DNA of 64,000 nt from Bretschneidera sinensis (taxonomy: Eukaryota; Streptophyta; Magnoliopsida; Brassicales; Akaniaceae): NCBI GenBank assembly GCA_023935145.1, contig CM043698.1, forward strand, positions 23,445,501 to 23,509,500, given 5' to 3'. A program made the translations under genes and the position numbers. The notes beneath the pieces were generated by a model that had not been told where the DNA came from, did not search any database, and saw only the letters and a program-made list of their open reading frames with translations. Each line of letters opens with the position of its first letter. The first letter of the stretch is position 1. Positions 1 through 13,045 of this stretch are shown piece after piece.

Positions 1-780
1 ACAAACAGGGAAATATTTAAGCATGCTTGAATTCATATTTGTTTTCACTCTCAAAATTTAAATGGTAATAAATTTTGACATAGAACAGTCACAGTGGAGG
101 CTCTCCCAATGATAAGAATGCAAAACAAAGTCAGACTAGATATAATTCCATCTTTCACATAATGGCATTATTTATCGAAAGAAAAAAAGAAGAAAAAGAC
201 AGCACATAAGACCGTCTCTTCTAGTGATGTTACAACCAGTATCTAGACTGTAATATTCAAGAAGTTGCTTCACCAAAAGCCAACAAGCAACTTGAAGACT
301 TGATAGCTTTCCCAACCTCGAAAGTAATAAACATAAAAGACTTCACCATTCATCTTCTATAGCTTAGGTGAAGAATAGTAAATGCATCAATTATTCCCAA
401 CCCATGCAATAACAAAAATATAGATGCATCTAGAGAAATGTAGAACATAATATATTAATGGTGTTCAACCAGAAACCCAAAATTTGACATGAAAGCAGCT
501 GCTTTACTGCCAAAAGGTCATGGTAAATGATATCAGCCTAGATTGCCTTCACAATAATATCACCTATCAATATATATGTATACATGTACTCAGGAAAAAA
601 ATTACATGCAAATATTTGTAGACAGTCGTAATACACATCCTGAGTTTAATAGAATAGTAAAGAGAGAAGTTCTTTTCATAAGAGCATGTTTTACAAGGTA
701 AGAGCACAATACTGAGGTTACATGATGAAACACATCAAATAGAGAGAGCATTTAGTTGAGATATGAACTTATAAGCATAC
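1..780 (-). other. Intron of the CLU/FRIENDLY gene (no exon seen)
   Basis: AT-rich sequence after the exon 20 donor (GTATGC at 780). I looked for the next expected exon, which encodes the TPR-preceding segment, and did not find it. The intron therefore continues past the left edge. Confidence 0.6.
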
Positions 781-3700
781 CTTCTGGCAAAAGTCACGTA
801 TAACCGATACTTTCTTCACTCGGGCTCTTGCATCCTCTGGCAACTCAAACTACAATGAAGGGAAAATTAGGTAAACATATACTACAGCAAATGCTCCCAT
901 GGGATCTCCACACCACATCAAACAACATGGGCATACGTTTGAACCATCCATCAAATTTTTTGTGTTGATAAAGCAATACACTACCACATTCATGAACTCA
1001 TGAATTAATATTGTCCCTTAACCACTAATTTATTGAAATAGCATAAGCTTACAAGATCCTAAGTTGCTCAAACTTCAAAAAAGCAAGTTGGAGATGAATA
1101 AACTCATTCAAATATTAGAAAAAATACAACTTTTAAGTTTTAATTTCCAAAATTACCTAATGGTTTCATCAACTACAAAAGGATGTCAGCCTAGAGAAAT
1201 ATACTGCATATAATGAAAATTGGATGTCAACTGTTTCGAGCATCTACTGTACATAATGAAGGTTGATACCTGATATTTGACTTTTGCAAATTCTTGAATG
1301 TTAGACCACAGTGTTTCTGAGCTGACATTCATATATGAGGAATGATACTTTCTTGCTGATGCTTTTCCTTTACCACGGGCTTGCCCCCTAGAACTCTTAC
1401 CTAATGATTGATGTACTCCTTGGTCCTGTCAATATTTGAAAATAAGTTCAGAAGCCTCTTCAAAAGATACAGATGCTACTTACAAGATTCTTTTGTGATA
1501 AGTAATGTTACTTACAAGATTTTGTTAAATTTATATGAAACGTTTCTTTTCCTCATTAGAGGTTTTCACTAAATGGCTTTAGTCTATTGCACTGTCAGAT
1601 TCATAGTATACAACAAGGGGGCTAAGAACCATCAGGCATGTATTGAAGTAATCTTAACAGATATTGAAACTATTCCCCTGTAATACATACCTTCTTTTGG
1701 GTTCTGGACTGCATACTATTAGCAGTAACTTTTCCGCCAACGGCTTGACAACTTCCAAAGAAAGAGTTGAAAAAATGTGAGATTGCTGGTCCAAGATCAT
1801 GGTCCTCGGTATCTCTCAAAACATCCTGCACAACCAGATAAAGATGGCAAAAAGATAAACTACCAATCTAGCAGACACCAAAAAACATCTGCGGATGCAG
1901 ACAAACTTTTAAATATGAATTATGACAAAATCAAAATAAACCATGTTCTAATTTTATTAGATGACAACATAAGATTCTATACTTCATTCAGTGTTTTATA
2001 AAGGAGCTAAAATTGGAACATCACCAATTAATTTTTTTTCAGTAACATCACCAATTAACTTGAAGGCAGGGTAACATAAAGGTGTTAAGAAAGTCAGTCC
2101 AGCCCTCTGTTTCAAGCATGCTAGATCAGATTCAAGGTTATAATTTGCCATCTTTAATGCCAGCAGTGACTAACATTTTTTTATAAGACCAACAATGACT
2201 GGCATTAAGGATTCAAATGTTTAATATTTTTTTCTTTAAAATAAAATTACAATGAAGCTTATAAGAGTTTGGAAAATACCCAAAACGCAACATTCAGCGC
2301 AAAAAAATAATTAACTATTAATTCACTCGTTAATGTTTCATTTCAACACTATAGCTTAACTGACCATGATAGCACGAAATACAAGAAGAGCTATTGATGC
2401 TGAGATAATTTAATTCCAGTAAATCTATAGACTGCCATCTAATTAATGGATCCAATTTATTTTCCTTTTGCAGGGGTTTGGGGTAAACCGGTAAATAGTG
2501 TTAAGTTCTGATCAAGTAAGATGAGAAGTTAAATCTATGTTATGTCAGAAGACTCAGACAACACAGTTCCAAATCAGTTCTGACTATATATTTAGATTCC
2601 AACAAAGCAATATTACAGTACATGCAAGCTAAAAAGAACACAGATAAGATCAGTAAGATGCAGCATGCAACCATTACCATGTGCAAATTAAGAGCAAGTG
2701 AGCCCCAACATTATGTTACACAGTTAAGGCAATGACAATGACGAAGTATCCAATTGCAAAATATAACAAATTCCTTCCTAATATTCCCTAACATTTTTTA
2801 CTTGCACTAAGCAAAAAACCTAATAAAATTTGAAAAGAAATAAAAAAGAAGAAAATTAAAAAATGATTTAAAATAATGCTGATCACCTTCAGGATGTGCT
2901 TTGCAGACCGGACCGTAATCTCATTAATACAAAGATCCCATAAATGAGGTAGATGCTTGGTCCCATCAGCCACCTGGTAAGATTAACCATGTGTAGCATG
3001 CCACAATTTATTAGCAGAGGAATGGAGAAAAAGAATAAAACTCCTACTTACACTCCACGAATGAACACTTCCAATTCAAGCCAAGCTATTAAAAGATGTT
3101 CTTCAATAATTATATTACCAAAGAAGCATCAATAGAAGCAAGTTAAGCTTACTTTTCCAATGTAGCGAACATTAATTCCATGAGCATGGAGTGCTTCAGT
3201 CAATGTCTGGCCATCCATTGGTGAAACTTCAAGCGTGCAAAGATCTTGAATAAATTTGGGAAGAACAACATCCAGAAGATAAGAGCTAGCTTTCCTCACA
3301 TTTTCTTCATCTTTTGCTATCTCCTGGTGAATACAAAGGAAAGGAAACAGAAGATAAGAAAATATGGAATCCAATGAGCCCAACAAGAAAGGAACATTTA
3401 CAACATTGAAAAACTCACCTCTTGACTCCCAGCCAACTTAAATTCAGTAAAAACATTCGGATTGAAAAGTATTTCTCCGTATGATTCAGAGTTTTCAGGA
3501 GGTGCAGTAGCACATTCTTGGACAGCCTCCATCTTTCTTTCTTGTGTCACATCCTGTTGACCAATAAATATAGCCACACCACACGTTACTTGGGTATATA
3601 AAGCCATATAAACTATGAACGTGGTATATATTGAATAACAAGAATGTCTGTAGAGCATCACATGATGTTTTGCAACATTTTTCATTAATGCATGCCAATC

Positions 3701-6700
3701 ACTTACGAGATAGAATCAACTTGCATGATTTGCATAATATAAGCTAGTCAAATATATTTATGATGCCCTAGAATGTAGCAATTAATAAGCAATATGATTA
3801 CAATTCTTTCAACATTACACAATAGAAGGCTCATAGATATTGCTACTGCCATAATTTAAAGGGAAAGAAAACAATATGGCAATATATTGGCCATCCAATA
3901 ATTACAGAGTTATGAGATATGCAAACAACCAAGGAATAAATCTATATTGTGAAATAGTTAACTCCTCTTCATAACTGAAGAATACAAGCACCTTTCTACT
4001 ATGCTGTGTATAGAACCCACAAATATCTAAGCTCCTCCACTTTAAACACATGCCATCACACCCTATTGGCCAATAGAAACATAAGCATCTTGGAGGGGAA
4101 GAAACAAAGTGACAGTCCAATTTATACCTTAAGTATAACAGTTAGGCACATATACGCCCGGGTTGATACAACTTTGACTCTCAATAAGGTGATAATTGAA
4201 AGTACTCTCTAAAAAAGGGTTTTATTAATGATTTCCCATATGTTTGGTGACAACAGTTTTTCAGAAACTTTTACATAGAAAGTATAGGAAAAAAATGTTT
4301 ATTGTTAGTTTAAAAAAAATATAAAATGGAATATTGACACATACAATAAACATTTTATATGAGTTATTATCTTGCTTTTATTTCCTTTATTTATAAAAGC
4401 ATCTCAAAATTGCTTCACCTAAAAGTGCTTTTAACCTCTTAACAGTAAAGTGCTTTAAAATTTTTTAAAAAAATAACAATACACTTTTAATAACTAGAAA
4501 GTGCATTTGCTTCTGCAAAGCTGCAACAAACCAGGCCTTAATCCTTATCAAAAAACAAAGTAGGCCTTAGTCATCGGTGGATAGACAAGTTAAACAAAAC
4601 CAGTTCCACATAGAGAGACCAATATATGTAACCAAGTTCTGATCACACATGAACCCTACAAGGCAACAAAAAGTTGATCCTATTGCTCAAGTGAAACTAG
4701 GTTAAAAACAAATACCTGGCTATTGTCAGAAGTTGTAGCTACGTTAGCCTCTTCTCCCACCAGCTCGTCAACATCAGCAGCCTTTGAAGAATTAGTGGTC
4801 ACACCAGCATTTCCCTCGGATTTAGGTGTACATTTTGACCTTTCTGCAGCTTCAGCCTTCATCAATCACATGAAAATAAATCAGTAATCGAATAAATGAA
4901 GCAAGCATTAATATTAGAATGTTATGATATACCTGGCAAAAAGAAGTAATTAATTCGGGTCTTAAGATGCAGAACCGAGACCCAGGTCCAGTATAATTTG
5001 CATCGCGAGGAGTCACTCTCATCAAGTCTAAAAGATAATGCCTGGTTTTTCCCCCAAAAAATAAACAGTAAAGTGGTAAGCGCAAAATGATAATTGAAGT
5101 AAACTTTCAAAAAATTATGCATTTGAGCTGAGAGTTGCTGCATCCTATTATATAACTGGAAAAATAGGTGCACAAAGTTGAGATTAAACACAATATATAG
5201 GTAAGTCAACACAAAGTTAAAATTGAAGAAATCATGCACTTGGCAATTCAATGACTTGATAGTCTTGTCAAGCTCATCAGATAACTATATATTATCGAAT
5301 AGTCTAAGGTTAATAAGATTCAAAGTATCTTATCAAAAAATAAGATTCAAAGTAAAATCAAAGTCATGAAACAAAACTATCACTCTAAGGTTAACATGAT
5401 TTAAAATAAAATCAAATTCATAAAATAAGACTATTCCTTATGTCGCAAAACAGGCAAAGCATCATAACAGTTGTGTAAGAAAAGGGTCTGCCAGAGGGAA
5501 CAGAGGAGATTCCAGCAAGATTATGGAGCCTAAGAATCACCTGTCATCACTACCAACAATGCCCTTGCATTCCACAGGTGCAGCCAATTTGAAAACACTT
5601 CCAGATCCATCATGAATTGTGTGTTCCTTTAAATGAAGGCATTTGGCAGCCTCTACCACCTACAGAAGCAAACAAGTTAGCATTCTGGAAATATATTGAT
5701 TTCAAATAGAGAATCTACGAGCCAAATAAAGATATTAAACTGAAAAGTTCGGAAAAATACATCTAGAAAGAACATAAAGGTCACATCACAGTTGAAAAAC
5801 ATACGTTGTAAAAACTTTACCCTAATGCATATATGATGCTGTACAACCAGATGAACACAAAATCTTCTCTCAAAATAATGACAATTGACAACCTCACAGC
5901 AAGAAAAGAAAATATTCATACTATCCCGCACCTTATCGTGAAAATCTTTATTCCAGCATATTTTCTTGCCGTTGTCAACGGAACCATACAAAAGGGAGTC
6001 TGATTTATCTCCTTGAAGAATGCCAGGTAAAACACTCTACAACAGAACACACAAAAAACAAAAGAAGATAGGAGTTAACATAACTTTTAAAAAAACATAA
6101 CTATAAGCAAGCAAGAGTTGGATTTAACAAAGAAAGCAAGCAAGAGTTGGATTTAAAAAAGAAAGCAAGCAAGAGTTGGAACTTCTCATTAAATAAACAG
6201 GATGATTATGATTTTGGCACTAACCTGCGCCACTACCCTATGGCCCCTGTAATCAATTATTGCCATAGCCAGATTATAAAGTCCAGGGACATCAGCTTCC
6301 TGGTATGCCTTGGTGCCTTTCAAATCGTTGTTTGCAGACGCATAAGTAGCCTGCTCACTTTCAGCCAACTGTGTCTCAGCGGATGCCTGAACCAATTCCA
6401 CCTCGCCATTGGATTCTTCTGTACTTACTCCATCACATTTCCCACCATTGGAAATTCCACAGTCTCCATGAAACAAACTACTAGACACCTTTTCAGATGA
6501 ATATGTATTCTCTGCACTCGAATTAGTATCTGATGCGCGTTTCTTGGACAGCTGTTCAAGGTCGGCATCAACAGCAAAACTGAAGAATATATTGTTGTGA
6601 ACATACCTAAAATCAGAAGAAAACATAAAACAATGTCAATTCAACAATTAAAAAGAGAGAGAGAAGCATAAAGAACATCTACTTAGTGGCGCCCAATGAA

Positions 6701-9700
6701 CCATGTGTTCTCTTACAGATTCAGTGTAGCTATCCCCAAGAGCTGAAAGAAGAGAAGACACAGGTCATATCTTTATTTGTCTATCCCCAAGGGCAGAGGG
6801 AAGATAAGAGAGACCATATTTCTATTTCTCATCATGCACTGATGGAAACACACGAACAGGCATCACAGGAGTAACGATATCCATTTAATGTAAAGCCTCA
6901 AACTCTCAAATCCAATCCAGCACAAATTCCAATAGACATTGCACCCATAAAATCCAATGCATATACGTACATACATACACATACATACGTACATACATAC
7001 ATATGTACACAACCACAAAAACGCACACACAAATCTTCTCTCCTGTGTGTGTAGGTGTGTGTCAATATGGATAGGGAGCAAGATAAGTGCGTAGCTGGGT
7101 GCAAATCCCACAAATAACTACTCCGTACATGAAGGTTGGCCTGTACCAGAGTACACTTCACACAACCTTGCTTAACAAGGTGACAACAACAAAATACAAA
7201 TTACTGTAAAAAGCAATAGAATTCTTTTTAGTCAGACTAACATGTGAAAGCACTCTGGATCAGTTGGATTTATGGGGGGTATACATCTGCTGATGACTCC
7301 AGTGGCTCCACTAATTGCTCCATCAACAAAGTCAGAAGTCACTTTGTAAAGAGCCCTATCCCGCAAAATCCTGCAAGAAAATCACCTTAAGAAATAGATA
7401 TGTTGAAAACCAAATAAAAAAAATTATAAGTGATTAAATACTATCAACAGATGGAATCCCAAATAACCACTTAATCAGAGATCGTATGTACCTTTCCTGA
7501 GGAGTTGTATGGGGAAATTCCCGACAACATTGCAACTCCTCATTCCAATCTCTTTGCATGCCAATCAGCTCGCTACCATATGAAAGTGTCAGTGCATCCT
7601 CTGCTCTGGGTGCATCACGCTTGTGATCTGAGGCGAACCCACAAAATCCATTTAGATGCAAGGAAACCAAAATATGATCCATAACTCAAGTCATGTAAAT
7701 ACTGAAGGTTAGTACCACTTATACCAATCCTGGGAGGTCAACTGCTTATGAAAGACTAGCATTTGATAAAGGTCGATTGACCATGTTAAAGAGATAGTTG
7801 AGTTACCAATTATCCCAACAGCTTAAGCTAATGGGAATGGGCTCAACTATATATTCTTTTATACACTAACACACCCCAAGAGTAAGCGTGAAAGATTAAT
7901 GAGCATTGCAAATGAAATATTACTGAAAAGGAGTTTTCTACAGCTCGAAACCTGGACCAAGAGCTCTGATGCTATATTAAAGAGATAGTTGGCAAAAGCT
8001 TTAGCTTATGGGAAGGGGACCAACCACTCTTTTTATACTCAAACACGCTCCATCATGTGCATGCCGTGTGAAGACTAATTGGCTTTACACGCGAAATATG
8101 AATCAAAAAGGATTTCCTAAGACTCGAAACCAGGACCAGGAACACTAATACTATGTTAAAAAGATAGTTGGGTTACCAATTATCCCAAAAGCTTAAGCTG
8201 ATGGGAAAGAGCCCAACTATATATTCTTTTAGCGTCTAACAGACCATAAAGTTCCATTATTAAGAGCTTGTTTGGCCATGCCTTTAAAATTTCTTTTGAA
8301 AAAACTTTGATCAAGTTCTATATCATTGTTATAGAAGTTGTAAATAATATTCTGCAGTTGGACTTTAACTTATAAAAAATACATTTTAAACCTGAAATAT
8401 AATTTTGAATAAAATATATTAAATATTTATGCTTGAAAGCACAAGAATGAAGAAACAGCTTGGTCAAACGGGCACTTAGTATTGTTATCAATTATCAATG
8501 ACAAAACCAATATATGTGTTCATCAGTGCATATCTGCTGCTGGTGTTACATATATTGTTGTAAGATGATGCATGAAGAACACCTTAAAAGAACAGCACCA
8601 TAGCTAAGTAAAATAGATATTTTTCAAAGGCCATAAATGTGCTCTCTTTGGGTTATTAGAGACCAGGGTCAAATGTTGCTTGGAAATTAATACATTGGCA
8701 TCAGAAAGGGCGCATGTATGGGAAAACGTGATTATAAGGATCTCAAGCAGAAAGGTTGTCAGGGTTAAGCGATGGAAGAAGATAATATTACTAATCAGTT
8801 GCTTCTTGGCACCTTAGAGTCGTACTTCCAAAGGACATTGAAAACACATTATAAAGTTTTTGTCCCTATTCAAACAGAATATAGAGCAATAACTTTCTTT
8901 AGACTCCAACATCTAGGCTTCGTTTAGGTGAGCTTATTTTAAAATAAGCAGCACATTAAGCAATCGGTTACACAAGCACTAAATCAGCTTAAAGTATCAT
9001 CAATAAAAGCACCTAATTATAATTTTAAATTGAAAATAAGCTAACCCAAATGAAGACAAGTCCATATAACATAGGCCTAATCGAAGAATGACAGGATAGA
9101 TTCTCTAAAATTTTATAAGGTTTCTTTGGCTTTGGGGTTTTATAGAGCCAAGATGAAGACCTTACTGTGGAAGACACACAATATCATCTTTCTTTGACTT
9201 CCAAATACACACACAGACACGAGTTGTATCAAGTATAAAGTATCTATTTCAAAGAACAGTAGCATGCCATCCGCAACTCCAATCATCAAAATCACATTTA
9301 ACATACAGAACAAAAATCATCAAATCAATTCTTATGAAACCAAACTTACCAGGAACAGGGTACAATCCTAGCCATGAGTTAGGTGGCAAAAGTGATTGAA
9401 CATTTTCAAAAGGATGTGCAGAGGCCTTCCTCTCCAAGATTTCACGAAAAGCTTCAAAATGAGAACGCAGAAGTTAACAATTATTCGATGCCAATATCAT
9501 ACTAGATACTCCAAGCTATGAACAATTAAATAATGTTCAATCATGTGCTGTTACCTTTTTTAAACTTAGAGCTAACTTTTTGCAAGAGTCCAATGAGGGT
9601 AGTTGCATCATAACCAGATTTACTTGGCCTTGGGTCAAGGACATTCCCAGCGCTGGAATTGACATAAAACATTTTTGTGGTCCCCGTAATACAGTATTTG

Positions 9701-11753
9701 CTACCCTCCAATGTTATTACATCCAAATAAATCAAGTCCCCTACAAGCCTAGAGCCAGGTAAAACAAAATCTGTTGATGACACCCCATTCCACAAAAAAA
9801 GGTAGTACTAATCTGCTTATGAACTAAAAACAAGGGGGGGAAAGCCCAATATACCTTCTATAGCTAGGTGGTGGATTGAAAGACGAAAATACAATGCTCT
9901 CCACGCATTTGATCTCTTTTAAAGAAGATGATAGTAGTTTACCAATTGCACCAGGAACATCTTCCATAAAACCCAGACCATCAAGCTCTGGCACCTCAGT
10001 TTTCACACTATCTGTTTAACAGTGAAATTAATAGCTGAGTATCTCTCCAATTGTATAAAGCAAAAATGTATCGAAAAATGAAATGTGACACCAATTGTAG
10101 GTTTTATATCCAAATTCCCAAACCTCCTGAACTTTGAGCCTTATTTTGTGCTGTCTCATATTGCAATGCAAGTGATGTTGACAGGGACGCATGAAGTGTG
10201 GATAGGGATAGCAGATCTCTTGTGCGGTGAACATGAGCCCTGATAGATCTATCATCATATAATGCTACCAAAACAATTTTCAAGTTAGAGCCCACTAATA
10301 ATTTTCAAAACCACAGAAGGAAAGTAGTATTAACATACCACCAACCATCTCCAAGGAGCAACCACCAGTAGTAATGTCAGCTACCTCAGAAATCTCATTG
10401 TAATCTTCAAGCTGATGAGATTCACCATCCTTATTGTGCAGCACTAAGTCATAGCAAGTGACAAAACATGTCTCTGGAGCATCAAGAAGGAACTGTCTGA
10501 CATCCATGACAGAGTCTCCAGGGTTCAACTGCAAATGCAATCAGTCTGACAATTTCAGCAATTTGCACCTTATGCCAAATTAGGTAAATGAGATGCCAAG
10601 ATTAGATTCAAGAACACAGAATAAAATCAGACGCTAAAATAAATTACATGCTAGAAATAGATTGAAAAGCTTCCAAATTGACAAATGTGTACAGAGGGAA
10701 AAAAATCAATCCACCAAACAAATCAAACTATTAATTGCATGCAATTTGCAACCATACTAGGAAAGAATACAAAGAAAAACTGTTTGCTAATCAAGTTAAC
10801 TCACCTGTAGCTCAAGCTTCTCCGCGCTTTGTGTTTTGACAGAAACAGGATAAAGATGAAGGTCACCTGCCATTGCATGAAGGAATGAAAAAGATGAGAT
10901 ATCCTGTGAAAAGATGAAGATCAAATCTCACAGACCAGCAAAGAAAGTAGGCGCTCGTAATAAAAGGCATGCAGCCTTAAAGACTTAAATCATCATCCAG
11001 AATGTTCTCATAACCTTTAAAAAACTTGTTATTTGAGCATATAGATTAAAAGAATGTTTCATCGAATATATAATTAAAAAAAGGGAGAAGATTCTCTCCA
11101 GTAACTTGGGGAAAATTTTCCCCAAGTGTACCTTGGATGAATGCCGCGTGATTTATAGTGTTGACGTGGCATTCATCCAATGGTGCACTTAGGGAAAATT
11201 TCTCCAAGTTTCTGGGGAGGATCCTAATCCTTAAAAAAATAGTATTTACAGCGAAACTTGCATGTTGCGTATTTTCCCAAGTGTCAAGTCATACAATTAT
11301 TGGTTCGGGCTAGTGGAAAATTAGAGCTTTCTCATGCTTGAGTTGAGACACTACTATAAACAAATCATTAAAAAATTTCCATCTCATCCAACTTTGATGT
11401 ATTAGGAAGCCAAAGGAATTCGCAAATAGAGAGCAGCTTTAATCTCCTTCACAGTTCCAATTTAAAACTTTGATATCATGTCGATACGCCAATAAATGTC
11501 TACCCCATTAACATGAACTAACTTCACCTTGCTTTGGTTGGCTTGCTGAAATTGCTACCTCTGACTCCTTCACCTCCGACTCAGGACAAGTAGATTCACC
11601 CACAGGCGAAACTCCATTAACATCAACTTTGGTGGACTCTGTAGCACTTATGTTATCTTTCACAGGAGCATCAGATGACACCACTTGCTCAGAAGAATTT
11701 GTAGAATGATGTGACCCTTTCCTATTCCTCCCTTTGTTAGACTTCCCCGCCAT
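781..11753 (-). CDS. FMT: Clustered mitochondria (CLU/FRIENDLY-type) protein, 3' part outside window
   Basis: CLU/FRIENDLY proteins are cytosolic and control the spacing and distribution of mitochondria. I read 20 coding exons with consistent phases: 11753-11528, 10866-10805, 10528-10339, 10264-10124, 10011-9855, 9748-9555, 9451-9350, 7627-7492, 7370-7242, 6606-6225, 6036-5932, 5659-5541, 5041-4933, 4856-4716, 3553-3419, 3323-3153, 2973-2887, 1825-1691, 1425-1270 and 849-781, all GT-AG. They give 982 codons without a stop. The start MAGKSNKGRNRKG is Lys/Arg-rich, as in plant FRIENDLY. A CLU N-terminal domain follows (GDSVMDVRQFLLD), then the Clu domain (NSWLGLYPVPDHKRD, TPRDANYTGPGSRFCILRPELITSF) and the start of the eIF3-p135-like region (LPHLWDLCINEITVRSAKHILK). 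The usual C-terminal TPR region is missing because the gene leaves the window in an intron longer than 780 bp. The alternatives are its paralogues (REC/TSS types), whose N-termini differ. Confidence 0.93.
4240..4545. mobile_element. Possible hAT-like MITE in an intron
   Basis: Between exons 14 and 15 of the CLU gene, the left part reads ATGTTTGGTGACAACAG. The right part reads, in reverse complement, GGTTTGTTGCAGCTTTGCAG. Both fit the degenerate terminal repeats of small non-autonomous elements. The interior is AT-rich and non-coding. Target duplications were not resolved. Confidence 0.3.
6107..6180. repeat. 29-bp tandem repeat, about 2.5 copies
   Basis: Units beginning GCAAGCAAGAGTTGG start at 6107, 6136 and 6165, a spacing of exactly 29 bp. 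They lie in the intron just upstream (on the plus strand, left) of CLU exon 10. Units 1 and 2 are nearly identical. Confidence 0.85.
6958..7012. repeat. (CATA)n/(CGTA)n microsatellite
   Basis: Imperfect tetranucleotide tract of CATA, CGTA and ACAT units in a CLU-gene intron. It produces spurious open frames on the minus strand. Confidence 0.85.
7784..8240 (-). mobile_element. Tandem array of TRIM-like miniature retrotransposon terminal repeats
   Basis: Three diverged copies of an about 88-bp sequence start at about 7784, 7973 and 8156 with the pattern TGTTAAAGAGATAGTTG. They are spaced by about 185 bp. Copy 1 begins TG and ends ACA. The spacers end in a degenerate primer-binding site that reads TAGCATCAGAGC on the minus strand, close to the TGGTATCAGAGC of many plant LTR elements. 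A G-rich stretch (TTGGGGTG) lies next to copy 1. The arrangement is LTR-internal-LTR-internal-LTR, typical of TRIM arrays. There is no coding sequence. It lies in the 1.7-kb intron between CLU exons 7 and 8. Confidence 0.55.
8266..8480. mobile_element. Possible hAT-like MITE in CLU intron 7
   Basis: The left end AGCTTGTTTGGCCATGCC and the reverse complement of the right end, TGCCCGTTTGACCAAGCTG, are similar imperfect terminal inverted repeats. They flank about 215 bp of AT-rich sequence. No clear target duplication was read. Confidence 0.4.
8918..9055. mobile_element. MITE with ~23-bp terminal inverted repeats
   Basis: The left end CTTCGTTTAGGTGAGCTTAT matches the reverse complement of the right end, CTTCATTTGGGTTAGCTTAT, with few differences. 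The element is about 138 bp long, non-coding and AT-rich, within CLU intron 7. The superfamily cannot be fixed because the target duplication is unclear. Confidence 0.6.
11083..11230. mobile_element. Mutator-type MITE with perfect 9-bp target-site duplication
   Basis: This is a 148-bp fold-back element with long terminal inverted repeats of about 65 bp, including the core CCAGTAACTTGG. It is flanked on both sides by TTAAAAAAA (11074-11082 and 11231-11239), a 9-bp duplication as made by Mutator-like transposases. It lies in CLU intron 1. A diverged relative is at about 15871-16018. Confidence 0.8.
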
Positions 11754-13045
11754 TTGTACCTCCTAAATCAAGTATTTGAAAATTATTACAAGGGTCCAAA
11801 AGAAAATTACAGTTTTGTTACTTTGAAAACCAAAAAATCATAGGCATAACACACAAGCACATACATTGCATACCAGAAAAGAAAATACGAACTTCAAAGT
11901 AATAGTCAAGTCAAATTAACTAACTGCGAATGTTATCACAGTGAAAGAATCAACACCATTATCGGAATATCTTAAAAACACAAAATACCACAACTATTTA
12001 AAAAAATAATAAGGTCCAACCAGGAAACTATTGAATCACAAATTGAGAGTGAAGGAACTAAAATCAGTTAACAGTCATGCAAATATGGACTTTGTTCAAA
12101 AATCAATAGTGAATACTTGCATGTTATTTATATTAAGGAAGAAAAATGGCAAGGAAACTCAATTCATGAAAATGGAATACCTAAACACGCAAAAGCAAAC
12201 ATTCTCATTGCCTAATATATCATCAAATGAAAGATTCCTTTTTCCATTTCCAGATTATGCCAATGATTACCCAAATTACAAAAGGTGGTTCGCCTCATAA
12301 TTCACATGTGTATAAATCACATAGACCCATACGTTACAAACTCCAAAAGCTATAAGTTATCAAATGCAAAATAAATTCTACAGTGAAAACATAAAAGAAT
12401 TTTACAAACGAGAAGAAAAACACTATAATCGTAAAAAGTGGGTTTTAACAACAAGGATCATAAAAAAAACACATATCAAAATGTAGAACAACCATAAGAC
12501 AATTAATCGTGTTCTTTTTGGTGCCCGAGAGAAGTTGAATAAAAACAAAATGAACCCAACATATGAAAATATTTTGAAGCTTGAACCATTCTAGACAATC
12601 AAAAACGCAAACCAATTAACTTTAAGGAAAATATTTCCACTGAGCCGAACACACTAACCATAGCCCAGTTCAAAATTTACTTTTTTTCCAATTTTACCAA
12701 AATACTAAACAAAATACAAATCATACAGATTCAAAGTGCTTCACTTTTTCTTTTCTTTTCATCAGTGACCAAACAGATAAGTCAAATATATACATAGATA
12801 CACACACACACACACATATATATATGAGTAGTAAAAAGGAGTGGAGTAACAGTATCATTACCAATAATGAGAGAAACTCCAATCGCAGCTCAACTGTTGA
12901 ATACTACAATAAGCAGGTATATAAATAATGTAATATGTATATATTATATCCGAGAGAGAGTGTGTGTGAGCCTTTAGAAAGGGGGAAGAGGGGAGGGGAG
13001 CCTGACGAAGTGGGTGAGAGGCGGCGAAATTTCGCTATTTATTAG
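11754..13045 (-). promoter_or_regulatory. Probable promoter, 5' UTR and 5'-UTR intron of the CLU/FRIENDLY gene
   Basis: On the minus strand a TATA-like ATAAATAG lies near 13043-13036, within otherwise GC-richer DNA. A plausible leader follows, with a donor GTAATG near 12862. An acceptor (TTTAG) ends at 11763, nine bases before the ATG. This implies a 5'-UTR intron of about 1.1 kb. A dinucleotide run (AC then AT) sits at 12799-12835. No protein-coding signal was found here. The exact transcription start is inferred. Confidence 0.45.

Noticed and set aside
6863..7161. Minus-strand frames rich in Tyr/Val/Cys/Met
   Set aside because: They are translations of the CATA/CGTA microsatellite within a CLU intron.
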